A DNA stretch of 18,680 nt. Source: Propionibacteriales bacterium (GTDB lineage Bacteria > Actinomycetota > Actinomycetes > Propionibacteriales > Propionibacteriaceae). Of the stretch, positions 1 to 6,674 are shown piece after piece. Below the pieces are notes generated by a model, which was not told the origin of the DNA, made no database searches, and saw nothing but the letters and a program-made list of their open reading frames with translations. Each line of letters starts with the position of its first letter. Within the stretch, counting starts at the first letter, position 1. The stretch lies in contig JADGPB010000005.1 in NCBI GenBank assembly GCA_017882655.1, positions 1 through 18,680 on the forward strand, read 5' to 3'. Position numbers and translations under genes: made by a program.

Positions 1-765
1 TTCCCGCTGCTCGACATGGGCGACTTCGTGACGGTGCACCGAGCCCTGCTGGCTCATCTCGGCATCGAGAGGCTGCTCGCGGCATTCGGAGGGTCGCTGG
101 GCGGGATGCAGGTGCTCGAGTGGGCACTGACTCATCCGGAGGATCTGCGTCACGCGGTGGTGATCGCGGCCTCCTCCCGGTTGTCGGCGATGAACATCGC
201 GTTCAATGCCGTGGCACGTGAAGCGATCACGAGGGACCCGGGGTTCTCCCGCGGGCAGTACGTCGCCGCCGGCACACTCCCCGATCGGGGGCTCTCGATC
301 GCCCGGATGATGGCGCACATCACGTACCTGTCCGAAGAGGCGATGGCCGACAAGTTCGGCCGTATGCCGCAGCTGGCCGAGCTCGCTCCGGGGTTCGGCG
401 CGGACTTCGCCGTGGAGAGCTACCTGCGCCACCAGGGGGAGGCGTTCCTGGAGCGGTTCGACGCGCTCAGCTACCTGTACCTCACGCGGGTCATGGACTA
501 CTACGACCCCTTCGCTCGCGAGGGGGCGACGGACGCCGCCGCAGCCAGCGATGTGCGCTTCCTGGTCGCCAGCTTCACCTCCGACTGGAGGTTCTCCTCG
601 TCCCACTCCCGGCGTATCGTGCGCCACCTCGAGCAGGCTGGTGTCCCCGTGACGTACCGGGACATCGAGACCGCGGGCGGCCACGACTCCTTCCTGCTGG
701 AGATCGAGCCGTACCACGAGACGATCCGCGCCTACATCGATCACGCGCTGGAGGAGATCCGATGA
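1..765 (+). CDS. metX: Homoserine O-acyltransferase MetX, 3' part (5' end outside window)
   Basis: Transfers an acyl group from acyl-CoA to the hydroxyl of L-homoserine, the committing cytoplasmic step of methionine synthesis. The frame is open from base 1, so the N-terminal third is missing. The alpha/beta-hydrolase triad is visible: nucleophile Ser in GGSLGGMQ (codon 94-96), Asp in TSDWRF (codon 583-585) and His in GGHDSF (codon 682-684). The stop overlaps the metW start (ATGA, 762-765), so the two are probably translationally coupled. The Asp-Trp-Arg-Phe run around the catalytic Asp resembles the proteobacterial MetX forms that I recall as succinyl-CoA users. Acyl specificity therefore cannot be taken as acetyl from the actinobacterial context, and the N-terminal specificity region is not in view. 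Confidence 0.93.
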   Translation, partial: FPLLDMGDFVTVHRALLAHLGIERLLAAFGGSLGGMQVLEWALTHPEDLRHAVVIAASSRLSAMNIAFNAVAREAITRDPGFSRGQYVAAGTLPDRGLSIARMMAHITYLSEEAMADKFGRMPQLAELAPGFGADFAVESYLRHQGEAFLERFDALSYLYLTRVMDYYDPFAREGATDAAAASDVRFLVASFTSDWRFSSSHSRRIVRHLEQAGVPVTYRDIETAGGHDSFLLEIEPYHETIRAYIDHALEEIR

Positions 766-1358
766 CGTTGCGCGCCGACCTCGCCTTCGTGGCCGACCTT
801 GTCGAGCCCGGCTCTCGTGTGCTGGACCTCGGCTGCGGAACGGGGACGTTGCTCAGTCACCTGGCCGGGGCGAAGACCTGCTCCGGGACCGGGGTGGAGA
901 TCGACCCGGACGCCGTTCTGGTTGCCATCCGATCCGGCGTCCCCATCATCGAGCTCGACATGGACTACCAGCTGTCGGAGTTCGCCGACCACTCGTACGA
1001 CGTGGTCGTCCTCTCGCGCACGTTGCAGACCCTGCACCGGCCGCACCTCGTGCTGCAGGAGATGATCCGGATCGCGCCGCGCGTCATCCTCTCGATGCCG
1101 AACTTCGGCTACTGGAAGAACCGCGTCAGGCTGGCGCGCGGGCGGATGCCGATGTCGAAGGACATCCCGTACGACTGGTACGACACCCCCAACCTGCACC
1201 ACGCCACACTCGTCGACCTCGAGGACCTGTTCCGGAACGTCGGGCTCGTGGCTCTGGAACGCATCCCGCTCACGGTCGACGGCCAGCGCCTCAAGCTGCC
1301 TGAGGCCACCGCCACGTGGGCGGCGGCCTCAGCGGTGTACGTGCTCGGCGGCGCCTGA
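762..1358 (+). CDS. metW: Methionine biosynthesis protein MetW
   Basis: A 198-residue protein of the MetW family, which has a class I methyltransferase fold and is known as the partner of MetX. It is thought to modulate MetX activity rather than carry out a defined methyl transfer. The SAM-binding motif I is DLGCGTG (residues 22-28). The family blocks SRTLQTLHRP, SMPNFGYWKNR and PYDWYDTPNLHH are all present and the length is normal. It starts inside the metX stop (ATGA), so the pair forms one transcription unit. The following gene converges with only 2 nt between stops. The metX-metW pair is best known from Proteobacteria, and I believe it is less usual in actinobacteria. Confidence 0.93.
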   Translation: MTLRADLAFVADLVEPGSRVLDLGCGTGTLLSHLAGAKTCSGTGVEIDPDAVLVAIRSGVPIIELDMDYQLSEFADHSYDVVVLSRTLQTLHRPHLVLQEMIRIAPRVILSMPNFGYWKNRVRLARGRMPMSKDIPYDWYDTPNLHHATLVDLEDLFRNVGLVALERIPLTVDGQRLKLPEATATWAAASAVYVLGGA

Positions 1359-1371
1359 GCTCAGATCAGGC
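1353..1371. terminator. Weak hairpin across the metW / lipoprotein convergent stops
   Basis: Six-base arms GCCTGA (1353-1358) and TCAGGC (1366-1371) flank a 7-nt loop and contain the metW stop. The two convergent stops are only 2 nt apart. No T-tract follows on either side. This may help termination in both directions, but the stem is short and could be chance. Confidence 0.25.
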
Positions 1372-2275
1372 CCTTGGCAGACAGCCAGGCCTTGGCGATG
1401 TCGGCGGACTTCTTCTGCTGGGTGACGCTCTGCGAGTTCAGCGTGCGCAGGTCATCAGCCGACAGAGCCGCGTTGACCTTGTCGATCGCCGCTGACGCGG
1501 TCGAGCTGACCTTGCTGGAGACCAGCGGGACCACGTTCTGAGGCAGGATCAGGTTCTTCGGGTCCTCGAGGACGACTAGGTTGTTCGCCACGATGGACGG
1601 GCTCGCCGAGTAGATGTCGGCGAAGTCAGCCTTGCCGTCGGTGAGCGCCTTGACCGTGAGCGGGCCTCCGCCGTCTTCGACCGGTACGACCGAGACGGTC
1701 GCGCCGTACAGGGTCTTGAGGCCTGGGGGGCCGTACGGGCGCGTCGCGAACTCGCTGTTGGCAGCGATGGTCAGCGACTTGGTGACCTTGCCCAGGTCAG
1801 CGAGCGAGGTGACGCCGTACTGCGTCGAGAACGCCTTGGTGGTGGTGTACGTGTCCTGGTCGTTCGCGGCCGCCGGGGTGAGCACCCGGAGCCCCGAGGG
1901 AAGTACCTTCGTCAGGGCGGCTTGGATCGACGCGCTGTCGGTTGCGGTCGCCGTCTTGTCGAGGTACTGGAGGAGGTTGCCGTTGTACTCGGGGAAGACG
2001 TCGATCTTCCCGCCGATGATCTCGGGGAGGTACACCTCCCGCTGACCGATCTGGTACTGGCGGGTCACGGTGATCCCGGCCTTCTCGAGAACCTGTGCGT
2101 ACAGCTCGGCGATGATCTCGTTCGAGTAGTACTGCTGGGAGCCCACGACCAACGGACCACTACTGCTGGCTCCGGTCGCTGCCGAGGAGGTGGACGACAA
2201 GGGGTTGGACGTGGAGCAGGCGGACAGGGCGGCCAGGCCGGCGAGTGCGGCGAAGCCTCGGCGGGTGAGAGACAT
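1361..2275 (-). CDS. Glycine betaine/choline-type ABC transporter substrate-binding lipoprotein
   Basis: A 304-residue extracytoplasmic binding protein of the OpuAC/ProX family for quaternary-ammonium osmoprotectants. The N-terminus has a Tat-like TRRGFAA motif, a hydrophobic stretch and a lipobox LSAC with the acylated Cys at residue 20, followed by a Ser-rich linker. The mature part opens with VVGSQQYYSNEIIAELYAQ and contains PEYNGNLLQYLD, both typical of the family. I chose the ATG at 2275 over the upstream TTG at 2320 because a GGAAGG ribosome site lies 6 nt before it and the signal peptide then begins normally. No permease or ATPase gene is adjacent, so it is an orphan here. The ligand cannot be fixed: betaine, choline, carnitine or another cation is possible. 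Confidence 0.85.
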   Translation of the reverse strand: MSLTRRGFAALAGLAALSACSTSNPLSSTSSAATGASSSGPLVVGSQQYYSNEIIAELYAQVLEKAGITVTRQYQIGQREVYLPEIIGGKIDVFPEYNGNLLQYLDKTATATDSASIQAALTKVLPSGLRVLTPAAANDQDTYTTTKAFSTQYGVTSLADLGKVTKSLTIAANSEFATRPYGPPGLKTLYGATVSVVPVEDGGGPLTVKALTDGKADFADIYSASPSIVANNLVVLEDPKNLILPQNVVPLVSSKVSSTASAAIDKVNAALSADDLRTLNSQSVTQQKKSADIAKAWLSAKGLI

Positions 2276-2365
2276 GGGAGCCTTCCGAGCACGGGTTGAG
2301 GTTCTGGTGAGTCGCAGCAAGTAACCACTGCCTTTCGGAGCGTATTCCCACGTACGCCCTCCGCG

Positions 2366-3316
2366 CTATCGGTCGCGGAGCGCCTCGGCGAGGCGTGTGG
2401 CCGACGACCCGAGGGAGAGCTCGGTGCACAGCCGGTCGAAGCCGGCCGGGTCTGCCACCTCTCGCGGCAGGCTCAAGTCGCCGGGAAGGAGCAGGTCGGT
2501 ACGGACGGCCACGACCTGCCGGGCCCGACCGATGTAGTCGGCGGCTGCGGCGAGCTTGGCGGCGACGCTGGGGGAGAGGTTCGTCGCCGCGGCGATGCCT
2601 TCCAGGTCGCCGTGCTCGGCGAGCAGCTTGGCGGCGGTCTTCTCGCCGATGCCGGCGACGCCGGGGAGGCCGTCGGACGGGTCGCCGCGCAGCACCGCGT
2701 AGTCGACGTACTGGGTGCCGCAGATGCCGTAGCGGGTGGCGAGCCAGCCGTCGTCGACGGTCTCGTACTTGGAGATCCCTCGTGCGACGTAGAGCACGGC
2801 GACATCGTCGGTCACGAGCTGGAACAGGTCCCTGTCGCCCGTCACGATGTCGACGTGCCCTGGCGCGTTGGTGGCAAGGGTGCCGATGACGTCGTCTGCC
2901 TCATAGCCGTCGGCACCGACTGTGGCGATCCCGGCGGCGTCGAGCACGGCAGCGATCAGCGGCACCTGGATGCTGAGCGCGGCCTCCGCGATCTCCGCGA
3001 CACCGGAGGCGGCTCCCCGGCCACCTGCGCCGATGGGCAGCGACGGGTCAGCGGGAGCGCCGGATGCTCCGCCGGCGACGCGATGGGACTTGTACTCCTC
3101 GATCAGTGCCACGCGCCAGCTCGGCCGCCAGTCGTTGTCCCAGCACGCCGCGACCTCGTCCGGATGCGTGTCCCGTACGAACTTGGCGATGATGTCGAGC
3201 AGCCCGCGGACCGCGTTCACCGGCGTGGTCCCGTCGGCTGCGTAGAGCGTGGGAACGCCGAAGTAGGCACGGAAGTAGAGCGAGGCCGTGTCGAGCAGGA
3301 GGCGGCGTGGCGGCAT
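2366..3316 (-). CDS. Stand-alone 5'-3' exonuclease (FEN / PolI N-terminal type)
   Basis: A 316-residue metal-dependent 5' nuclease with the same fold as the 5'-3' exonuclease domain of DNA polymerase I, encoded separately from a polymerase. In order it has: a PIN/FEN N-terminus with acidic residue D9 (LLLDTASLYFRAYF), the DNDWRPSWR segment near residue 60, GYEADD (137-142), TGDRDLF (159-165), and a helix-3-turn-helix DNA-binding region RGDPSDGLPGVAGIGEKTAAK (about 210-230). A Gly/Ala/Pro-rich insertion occupies about residues 81-106. It probably removes RNA primers or flaps as a backup to PolI. The ATG has no Shine-Dalgarno but follows a TAGCCT box by 6 nt, so it looks leaderless. It runs divergently from lnt. 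Confidence 0.92.
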   Translation of the reverse strand: MPPRRLLLDTASLYFRAYFGVPTLYAADGTTPVNAVRGLLDIIAKFVRDTHPDEVAACWDNDWRPSWRVALIEEYKSHRVAGGASGAPADPSLPIGAGGRGAASGVAEIAEAALSIQVPLIAAVLDAAGIATVGADGYEADDVIGTLATNAPGHVDIVTGDRDLFQLVTDDVAVLYVARGISKYETVDDGWLATRYGICGTQYVDYAVLRGDPSDGLPGVAGIGEKTAAKLLAEHGDLEGIAAATNLSPSVAAKLAAAADYIGRARQVVAVRTDLLLPGDLSLPREVADPAGFDRLCTELSLGSSATRLAEALRDR

Positions 3317-3322
3317 GGGCAG

Positions 3323-3328
3323 AGGCTA
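3323..3328 (-). promoter_or_regulatory. Predicted -10 box (TAGCCT) for leaderless exonuclease mRNA
   Basis: Read on the minus strand, TAGCCT is followed by CTGCCC and then the ATG at 3316. This TANNNT box with 6-nt spacing is the usual layout of actinobacterial leaderless promoters. There is no ribosome site upstream of the ATG, which supports the reading. No convincing -35 box was found. Confidence 0.55.
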
Positions 3329-3341
3329 CCCCGCGCTGCGA

Positions 3342-3347
3342 TACTCT
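3342..3347 (+). promoter_or_regulatory. Predicted -10 box (TACTCT) for leaderless lnt mRNA
   Basis: TACTCT is followed by CGCCGTC and then GTG at 3355, so transcription would begin at or next to the start codon. It lies 13 bp from the opposing exonuclease -10 box, giving a very compact divergent promoter. It also decides the lnt start, since the in-frame GTG at 3307 would lie upstream of this promoter and inside the exonuclease gene. Confidence 0.5.
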
Positions 3348-3354
3348 CGCCGTC

Positions 3355-4992
3355 GTGTCGACACGCGCCGCCGGGGGCCCTGCCACGTCCAGCAAGGGAC
3401 GCCCGTCACCCGGTGCTCGGCGAGGTCTCGCCGCTGCCGCTGGGATCCTCACGGCGCTCGCGTTCCAGCCGTACAACCTGTGGCCGCTCGTCGTCGTCGG
3501 CGTCGCGCTGCTCACCGTGCTCGTGCGAGGTCGGACGCTGCGGCAGGGATTCGGCACCGGCTATCTGTTCGGGGTGGCCTTCCTGGCCCTCACGGTGAGC
3601 TGGACGTACGTCATCGCCGTACCCGTGGCGGTCCTGCTCGTCGTCGTATGGGCCCTGTGGTTCGCCGGAGTCGGTCTCGTGACGGCCCTCGTCACGAGAC
3701 TCCCGGCCTGGCCCTTGTGGGTTGCGGCCGAGTGGGTGCTCGGGGAGTACCTCTACTCCCGTGTCCCCTGGGGCGGCTTCGGCTGGACCAGGCTGGCGTT
3801 CACCCAGGCCGACTCGCCGCTCGCGGGCCTCTTCCCGTACGTGGCGACCACTGGTGTGTCGTTCCTGGTGGCGCTGCTCGCGGCCGGGCTCGCCTGGGCG
3901 TACTCGGCCTACCGCACGACGACCGGCCGTCAGCGCCTGCAAGCCGTGGCGGTCGTCACGCTCGCCTACGTGCTGGCCGTCGGTGGCGCGGTGGCCGCGC
4001 GCGCCGTCACCCACACGTCCCAGCCCACCGACACGATCACCGTCGGGATGGTGCAGGGCAACGTCGACGGAGTAGGGCTCGAGGCCTTCGGCCGTGCCAG
4101 GTCGGTCACCAACAACCACATGTCAGAGACCGTCACGCTCATGGCGAAGGCGCGAGCGGGGTTGCTGCCCGTGCCTGACTTCGTGCTGTGGCCGGAGAAC
4201 TCCACAGACATCGACCCGATCCTCGACACCGAGACCAACCAGGTCGTCTCGACGGCAGTCCGGGTGGCGAACGTACCCATCCTCGTGGGCGCCGTGACCG
4301 AGGGCCCCGGGGCTTACGAGCGGCAGACGACCGCGTTGTGGTGGGACCCGGTGACCGGCCCCGGCGCGATCTACCACAAGCGGAACCTCGTGCCGTTCGG
4401 TGAGTGGATCCCGCTGCGCGCTCAGCTGCTGCCGTTGGTGCCGATGCTCAAGCTGGTCGGTGCGCAGAGCGTGCCAGGGAACAGTCCGGGTGTGCTGAGC
4501 GTCGACGTGCCGCAGCACGGTACGACCCGGATCGGCGTGATGATCTGCTTCGAGCTGGCGTACGACCAGACCGTGCGCGAGATGATCCAGGGCGACGCAT
4601 CCACTGGTGGCGGCGCCCAGCTCGTCACCGTGCAGAGCAACAACGCCACGTACGCGGGAACCGGCCAGATCAGCCAGCAGTGGGCGATCACCAGGATCCG
4701 CGCCATGGAGACGCAGCGCGAGATCCTCGTGGCGACGACGAATGCGCTGAGTGGCTACATCAGGCCGGACGGCACTGTGGTCTACGAGACCCACCAGCGC
4801 ACCCCGGCCTCGACGAGCGTCATCATGCCGGTCCGTAACGGGCTGACGTCGGCAATGAGGTTCGGCGCCGGCATCGAGCTCGCCCTGGTCGCCATAGCGG
4901 TGGCCGCACTCGCTGCAGCAGCGTGGCGCAGCCGCCCCGCGCGGGCGAAGGCTTCGCCGGTAGGTCAGAATGGAACGGCCCCTTCCAGCTGA
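3355..4992 (+). CDS. lnt: Apolipoprotein N-acyltransferase
   Basis: An integral membrane enzyme that adds the third fatty acyl chain to the N-terminal Cys of lipoproteins. It has 545 residues from the GTG at 3355. The N-terminal half is a set of hydrophobic segments. The C-terminal half is a nitrilase-type domain starting at about TVGMVQGNVDG, followed by one last transmembrane helix near the C-terminus. The catalytic triad can be placed: Glu281 (LWPENS), Lys342 (YHKRNLVPFGEW) and Cys398 (MICFELAYD). The start at 3355 fits the -10 box just upstream, whereas the longer frame from GTG 3307 would overlap the divergent gene. It is followed after 10 nt by ppm1. In mycobacteria the equivalents of these two products are joined or adjacent, so a membrane-anchored partnership is likely. 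Confidence 0.92.
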   Translation: MSTRAAGGPATSSKGRPSPGARRGLAAAAGILTALAFQPYNLWPLVVVGVALLTVLVRGRTLRQGFGTGYLFGVAFLALTVSWTYVIAVPVAVLLVVVWALWFAGVGLVTALVTRLPAWPLWVAAEWVLGEYLYSRVPWGGFGWTRLAFTQADSPLAGLFPYVATTGVSFLVALLAAGLAWAYSAYRTTTGRQRLQAVAVVTLAYVLAVGGAVAARAVTHTSQPTDTITVGMVQGNVDGVGLEAFGRARSVTNNHMSETVTLMAKARAGLLPVPDFVLWPENSTDIDPILDTETNQVVSTAVRVANVPILVGAVTEGPGAYERQTTALWWDPVTGPGAIYHKRNLVPFGEWIPLRAQLLPLVPMLKLVGAQSVPGNSPGVLSVDVPQHGTTRIGVMICFELAYDQTVREMIQGDASTGGGAQLVTVQSNNATYAGTGQISQQWAITRIRAMETQREILVATTNALSGYIRPDGTVVYETHQRTPASTSVIMPVRNGLTSAMRFGAGIELALVAIAVAALAAAAWRSRPARAKASPVGQNGTAPSS

Positions 4993-4996
4993 AAGG
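4991..4996 (+). promoter_or_regulatory. Ribosome binding site deciding the ppm1 start
   Basis: GAAAGG overlaps the lnt stop codon (TGA, 4990-4992) and lies 6 nt before GTG 5003. It favours that start over the ATG at 4970, which lies inside lnt, and suggests translational coupling. Confidence 0.5.
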
Positions 4997-5002
4997 CCCT
5001 CC

Positions 5003-5770
5003 GTGGTCAACGACGTACCCCTCGACAAAATCCTGGTGATCATTCCGACGTACAACGAGGCGGAGAACATCGAGCCGATCATCGCGAGGTTGAGACGATC
5101 CGTCCCCACGGCGCATGTTCTCGTGGCGGACGACAACTCGCCCGACGGTACGGGCGAGATCGCCGATCGTCTCGCCGAGTCTGACGACCACGTCCACGTG
5201 ATGCATCGCAAGGGCAAGGAAGGGCTCGGTGCCGCGTACCTCGCTGGCTTCACCTGGGGTCTTGACGAGGGGTACGACGTCCTCGTCGAGCACGACGCGG
5301 ACGGCTCGCACCAGCCGGAGCAGCTGCCCGCGGTGCTCGAGAAGCTCAAGACCGCGGACATGGTCAAGGGCTCGCGGTACGTACCCGGCGGCAGCGTCGT
5401 GAACTGGCCGAAGTCGCGGGAGTTCATCTCGCGCGGCGGCAGCCTGTGGACGCGCCTCATGCTCGGGATCGACGTGAAGGACATCACGGGGGGGCTGAAC
5501 GCGTTCCGCGCAGCGACCCTTCGCGCGATCATCCCGAAGATCTCCAGCGTCGGCTACAACTTCCAGGTCGACCTCACGTGGCAGGCGCTCCAGCAGGGCT
5601 TCACCGTCGTCGAGGTCCCGATCGAGTTCGTGGAACGCGAGCGCGGCCAGTCGAAGATGAGCTCGAGGATCGTCATCGAGGCGCTGTTCCGTACGACCGC
5701 GTGGGGAATCCGTCATCGCCTGTCCCAGCTGAAGAATCTCGTCAGCCGGGGCAGCAAGGCCGGGTCGTAG
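5003..5770 (+). CDS. ppm1: Polyprenol monophosphomannose synthase (GT2, DPM1-like)
   Basis: Transfers mannose from GDP-mannose to polyprenyl phosphate on the inner face of the membrane. The product is the donor for lipoglycan and protein mannosylation outside the cell. It has 255 residues with a single GT-A domain: IIPTYNEAENI (13-23), DDNSPDGT (43-50), the metal-binding HDADGSH with D98 and D100, the family block ITGGLNAFR, and GQSKMSSR near the C-terminus. There is no transmembrane tail, so it probably relies on the neighbouring Lnt for membrane attachment, as in actinobacteria where the two are separate proteins. GTG 5003 is preferred. ATG 4970, which would give a 23-nt overlap with lnt, is the alternative. 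The fxsA ribosome site begins at its stop codon. Confidence 0.92.
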   Translation: MVNDVPLDKILVIIPTYNEAENIEPIIARLRRSVPTAHVLVADDNSPDGTGEIADRLAESDDHVHVMHRKGKEGLGAAYLAGFTWGLDEGYDVLVEHDADGSHQPEQLPAVLEKLKTADMVKGSRYVPGGSVVNWPKSREFISRGGSLWTRLMLGIDVKDITGGLNAFRAATLRAIIPKISSVGYNFQVDLTWQALQQGFTVVEVPIEFVERERGQSKMSSRIVIEALFRTTAWGIRHRLSQLKNLVSRGSKAGS

Positions 5771-5778
5771 GAGCCGCC

Positions 5779-6309
5779 ATGGGTTCCTCTCGACGGGGTT
5801 GGGTGGTATGGCTGGTCGTCGGCCTGATCATCGCCCTACCCATCGCTGAAGTCGCAGTCCTCATCGCCACCGGGCGTCTGATCGGCGCCTGGCCCACGAT
5901 CGGGCTCATGCTTTCGACCTCGCTGCTCGGTGCGTGGTTGGCCCAGCGCGAAGGACGGCGCTCCTGGGCGGCGTTGCGGCGAGCGTTCGCTGAGGGCCGG
6001 ATGCCGACCGGTGAGCTTGCCGACGCCGTGCTGGTGATGATCGGCGGGCTCTTCCTCATGCTGCCGGGTTTCGTCTCGGACGTCATCGGACTGATCTGCC
6101 TGCTGCCGTTCACCCGACCGCTCGGCCGGAAGCTCCTGACCTGGCTCGTGGCGCGCGCGGCGACGAGTCGCGGGATCAACCTCGACAACCTGCGCAACCA
6201 GGCGAACATCATCGCGGACCCGTCGAGCGTGATCCACGGCGAGACAGTGCCCGATGCTCAGCAGCCTCCGACGGACGACGTCGTCATCCGCGGCGAGATC
6301 GAGGACTGA
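5779..6309 (+). CDS. fxsA: FxsA family membrane protein
   Basis: A 176-residue integral membrane protein of the FxsA family, which is named for relief of phage T7 exclusion when overproduced in E. coli; its normal role is unknown. Hydrophobic segments lie at about residues 9-31, 36-55 and 82-113. The family signatures are WLAQREGRRSW and GGLFLMLPGFVSDVIGLICL. The C-terminal about 50 residues are polar and presumably cytoplasmic. The ATG is preceded by GGAG that begins in the ppm1 stop codon (8-nt intergenic gap), so it belongs to the lnt-ppm1 operon. The same gene sits near ppm1 and rbpA in mycobacteria. Confidence 0.88.
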   Translation: MGSSRRGWVVWLVVGLIIALPIAEVAVLIATGRLIGAWPTIGLMLSTSLLGAWLAQREGRRSWAALRRAFAEGRMPTGELADAVLVMIGGLFLMLPGFVSDVIGLICLLPFTRPLGRKLLTWLVARAATSRGINLDNLRNQANIIADPSSVIHGETVPDAQQPPTDDVVIRGEIED

Positions 6310-6326
6310 CGCCCGACCTCAGTCCT
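6302..6326. terminator. Bidirectional hairpin shared by fxsA and rbpA ends
   Basis: Perfect 8-bp arms AGGACTGA (6302-6309) and TCAGTCCT (6319-6326) flank a 9-nt loop. Each arm contains the stop codon of one of the two converging genes. GTTT follows on the plus side. The symmetric placement suits a terminator acting on both transcripts, although there is no long T-tract. Part of the symmetry comes from both genes ending in GAC TGA. Confidence 0.5.
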
Positions 6327-6651
6327 GTTTGCGAAGGATCTCCAGCCGTTCAGCCATGAGCTCTTCGAGCTCAGGGATGCTGCGGCGCTCACGGAGCATG
6401 TCGTAGTGCGTCCGGGGCGCCTTGACGTCCTTCTCCTCGGCGCGCGTCCCATCGGAGCGCATCGCGGTCTTGCCGCACTTCGTGCACTCCCACTCGAGGG
6501 GCAATTCTGCTTCCTCGGAGAACATCACGGTGAAGTGGTGACCCGTTGGGCAGTCGAACGCGACCTCTTGGCGAGGTGCGAACTCCACCCCCGTTGCGTC
6601 CTCGAAGCTATGTGCGCCGAGGCTCCTGCCTCGCAATGCTCTGTCGGCCAT
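6319..6651 (-). CDS. rbpA: RNA polymerase-binding protein RbpA
   Basis: An actinobacteria-specific transcription factor that binds RNA polymerase and the principal sigma factor and stabilises open promoter complexes. It has 110 residues with the conserved N-terminal tail MADRALRGRSLGAHSFE, a core domain, a basic linker (KAPRTHYDMLRERRS) and the C-terminal sigma-interacting helix (IPELEELMAERLEIL). Cys34, His38, Cys56 and Cys59 are all present, the zinc-ligand set described for Streptomyces RbpA. This differs from the zinc-less mycobacterial form. A strong AAGGAGG ribosome site lies 9 nt before the ATG, fitting a very highly expressed protein. It follows the MFS gene by 23 nt and converges on fxsA. 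Confidence 0.97.
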   Translation of the reverse strand: MADRALRGRSLGAHSFEDATGVEFAPRQEVAFDCPTGHHFTVMFSEEAELPLEWECTKCGKTAMRSDGTRAEEKDVKAPRTHYDMLRERRSIPELEELMAERLEILRKQD

Positions 6652-6674
6652 GGTCGACCTCCTTCTGCGTCAGT

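Noticed and set aside
3307..3354. Earlier GTG start for lnt
   Set aside because: It would begin inside the divergent exonuclease gene and upstream of the predicted -10 box. The extra residues are not part of the family.
4123..5532. Minus-strand frame of 469 codons opposite lnt and ppm1
   Set aside because: Antisense of two well-identified genes. Composition is typical of GC-skewed shadow frames.
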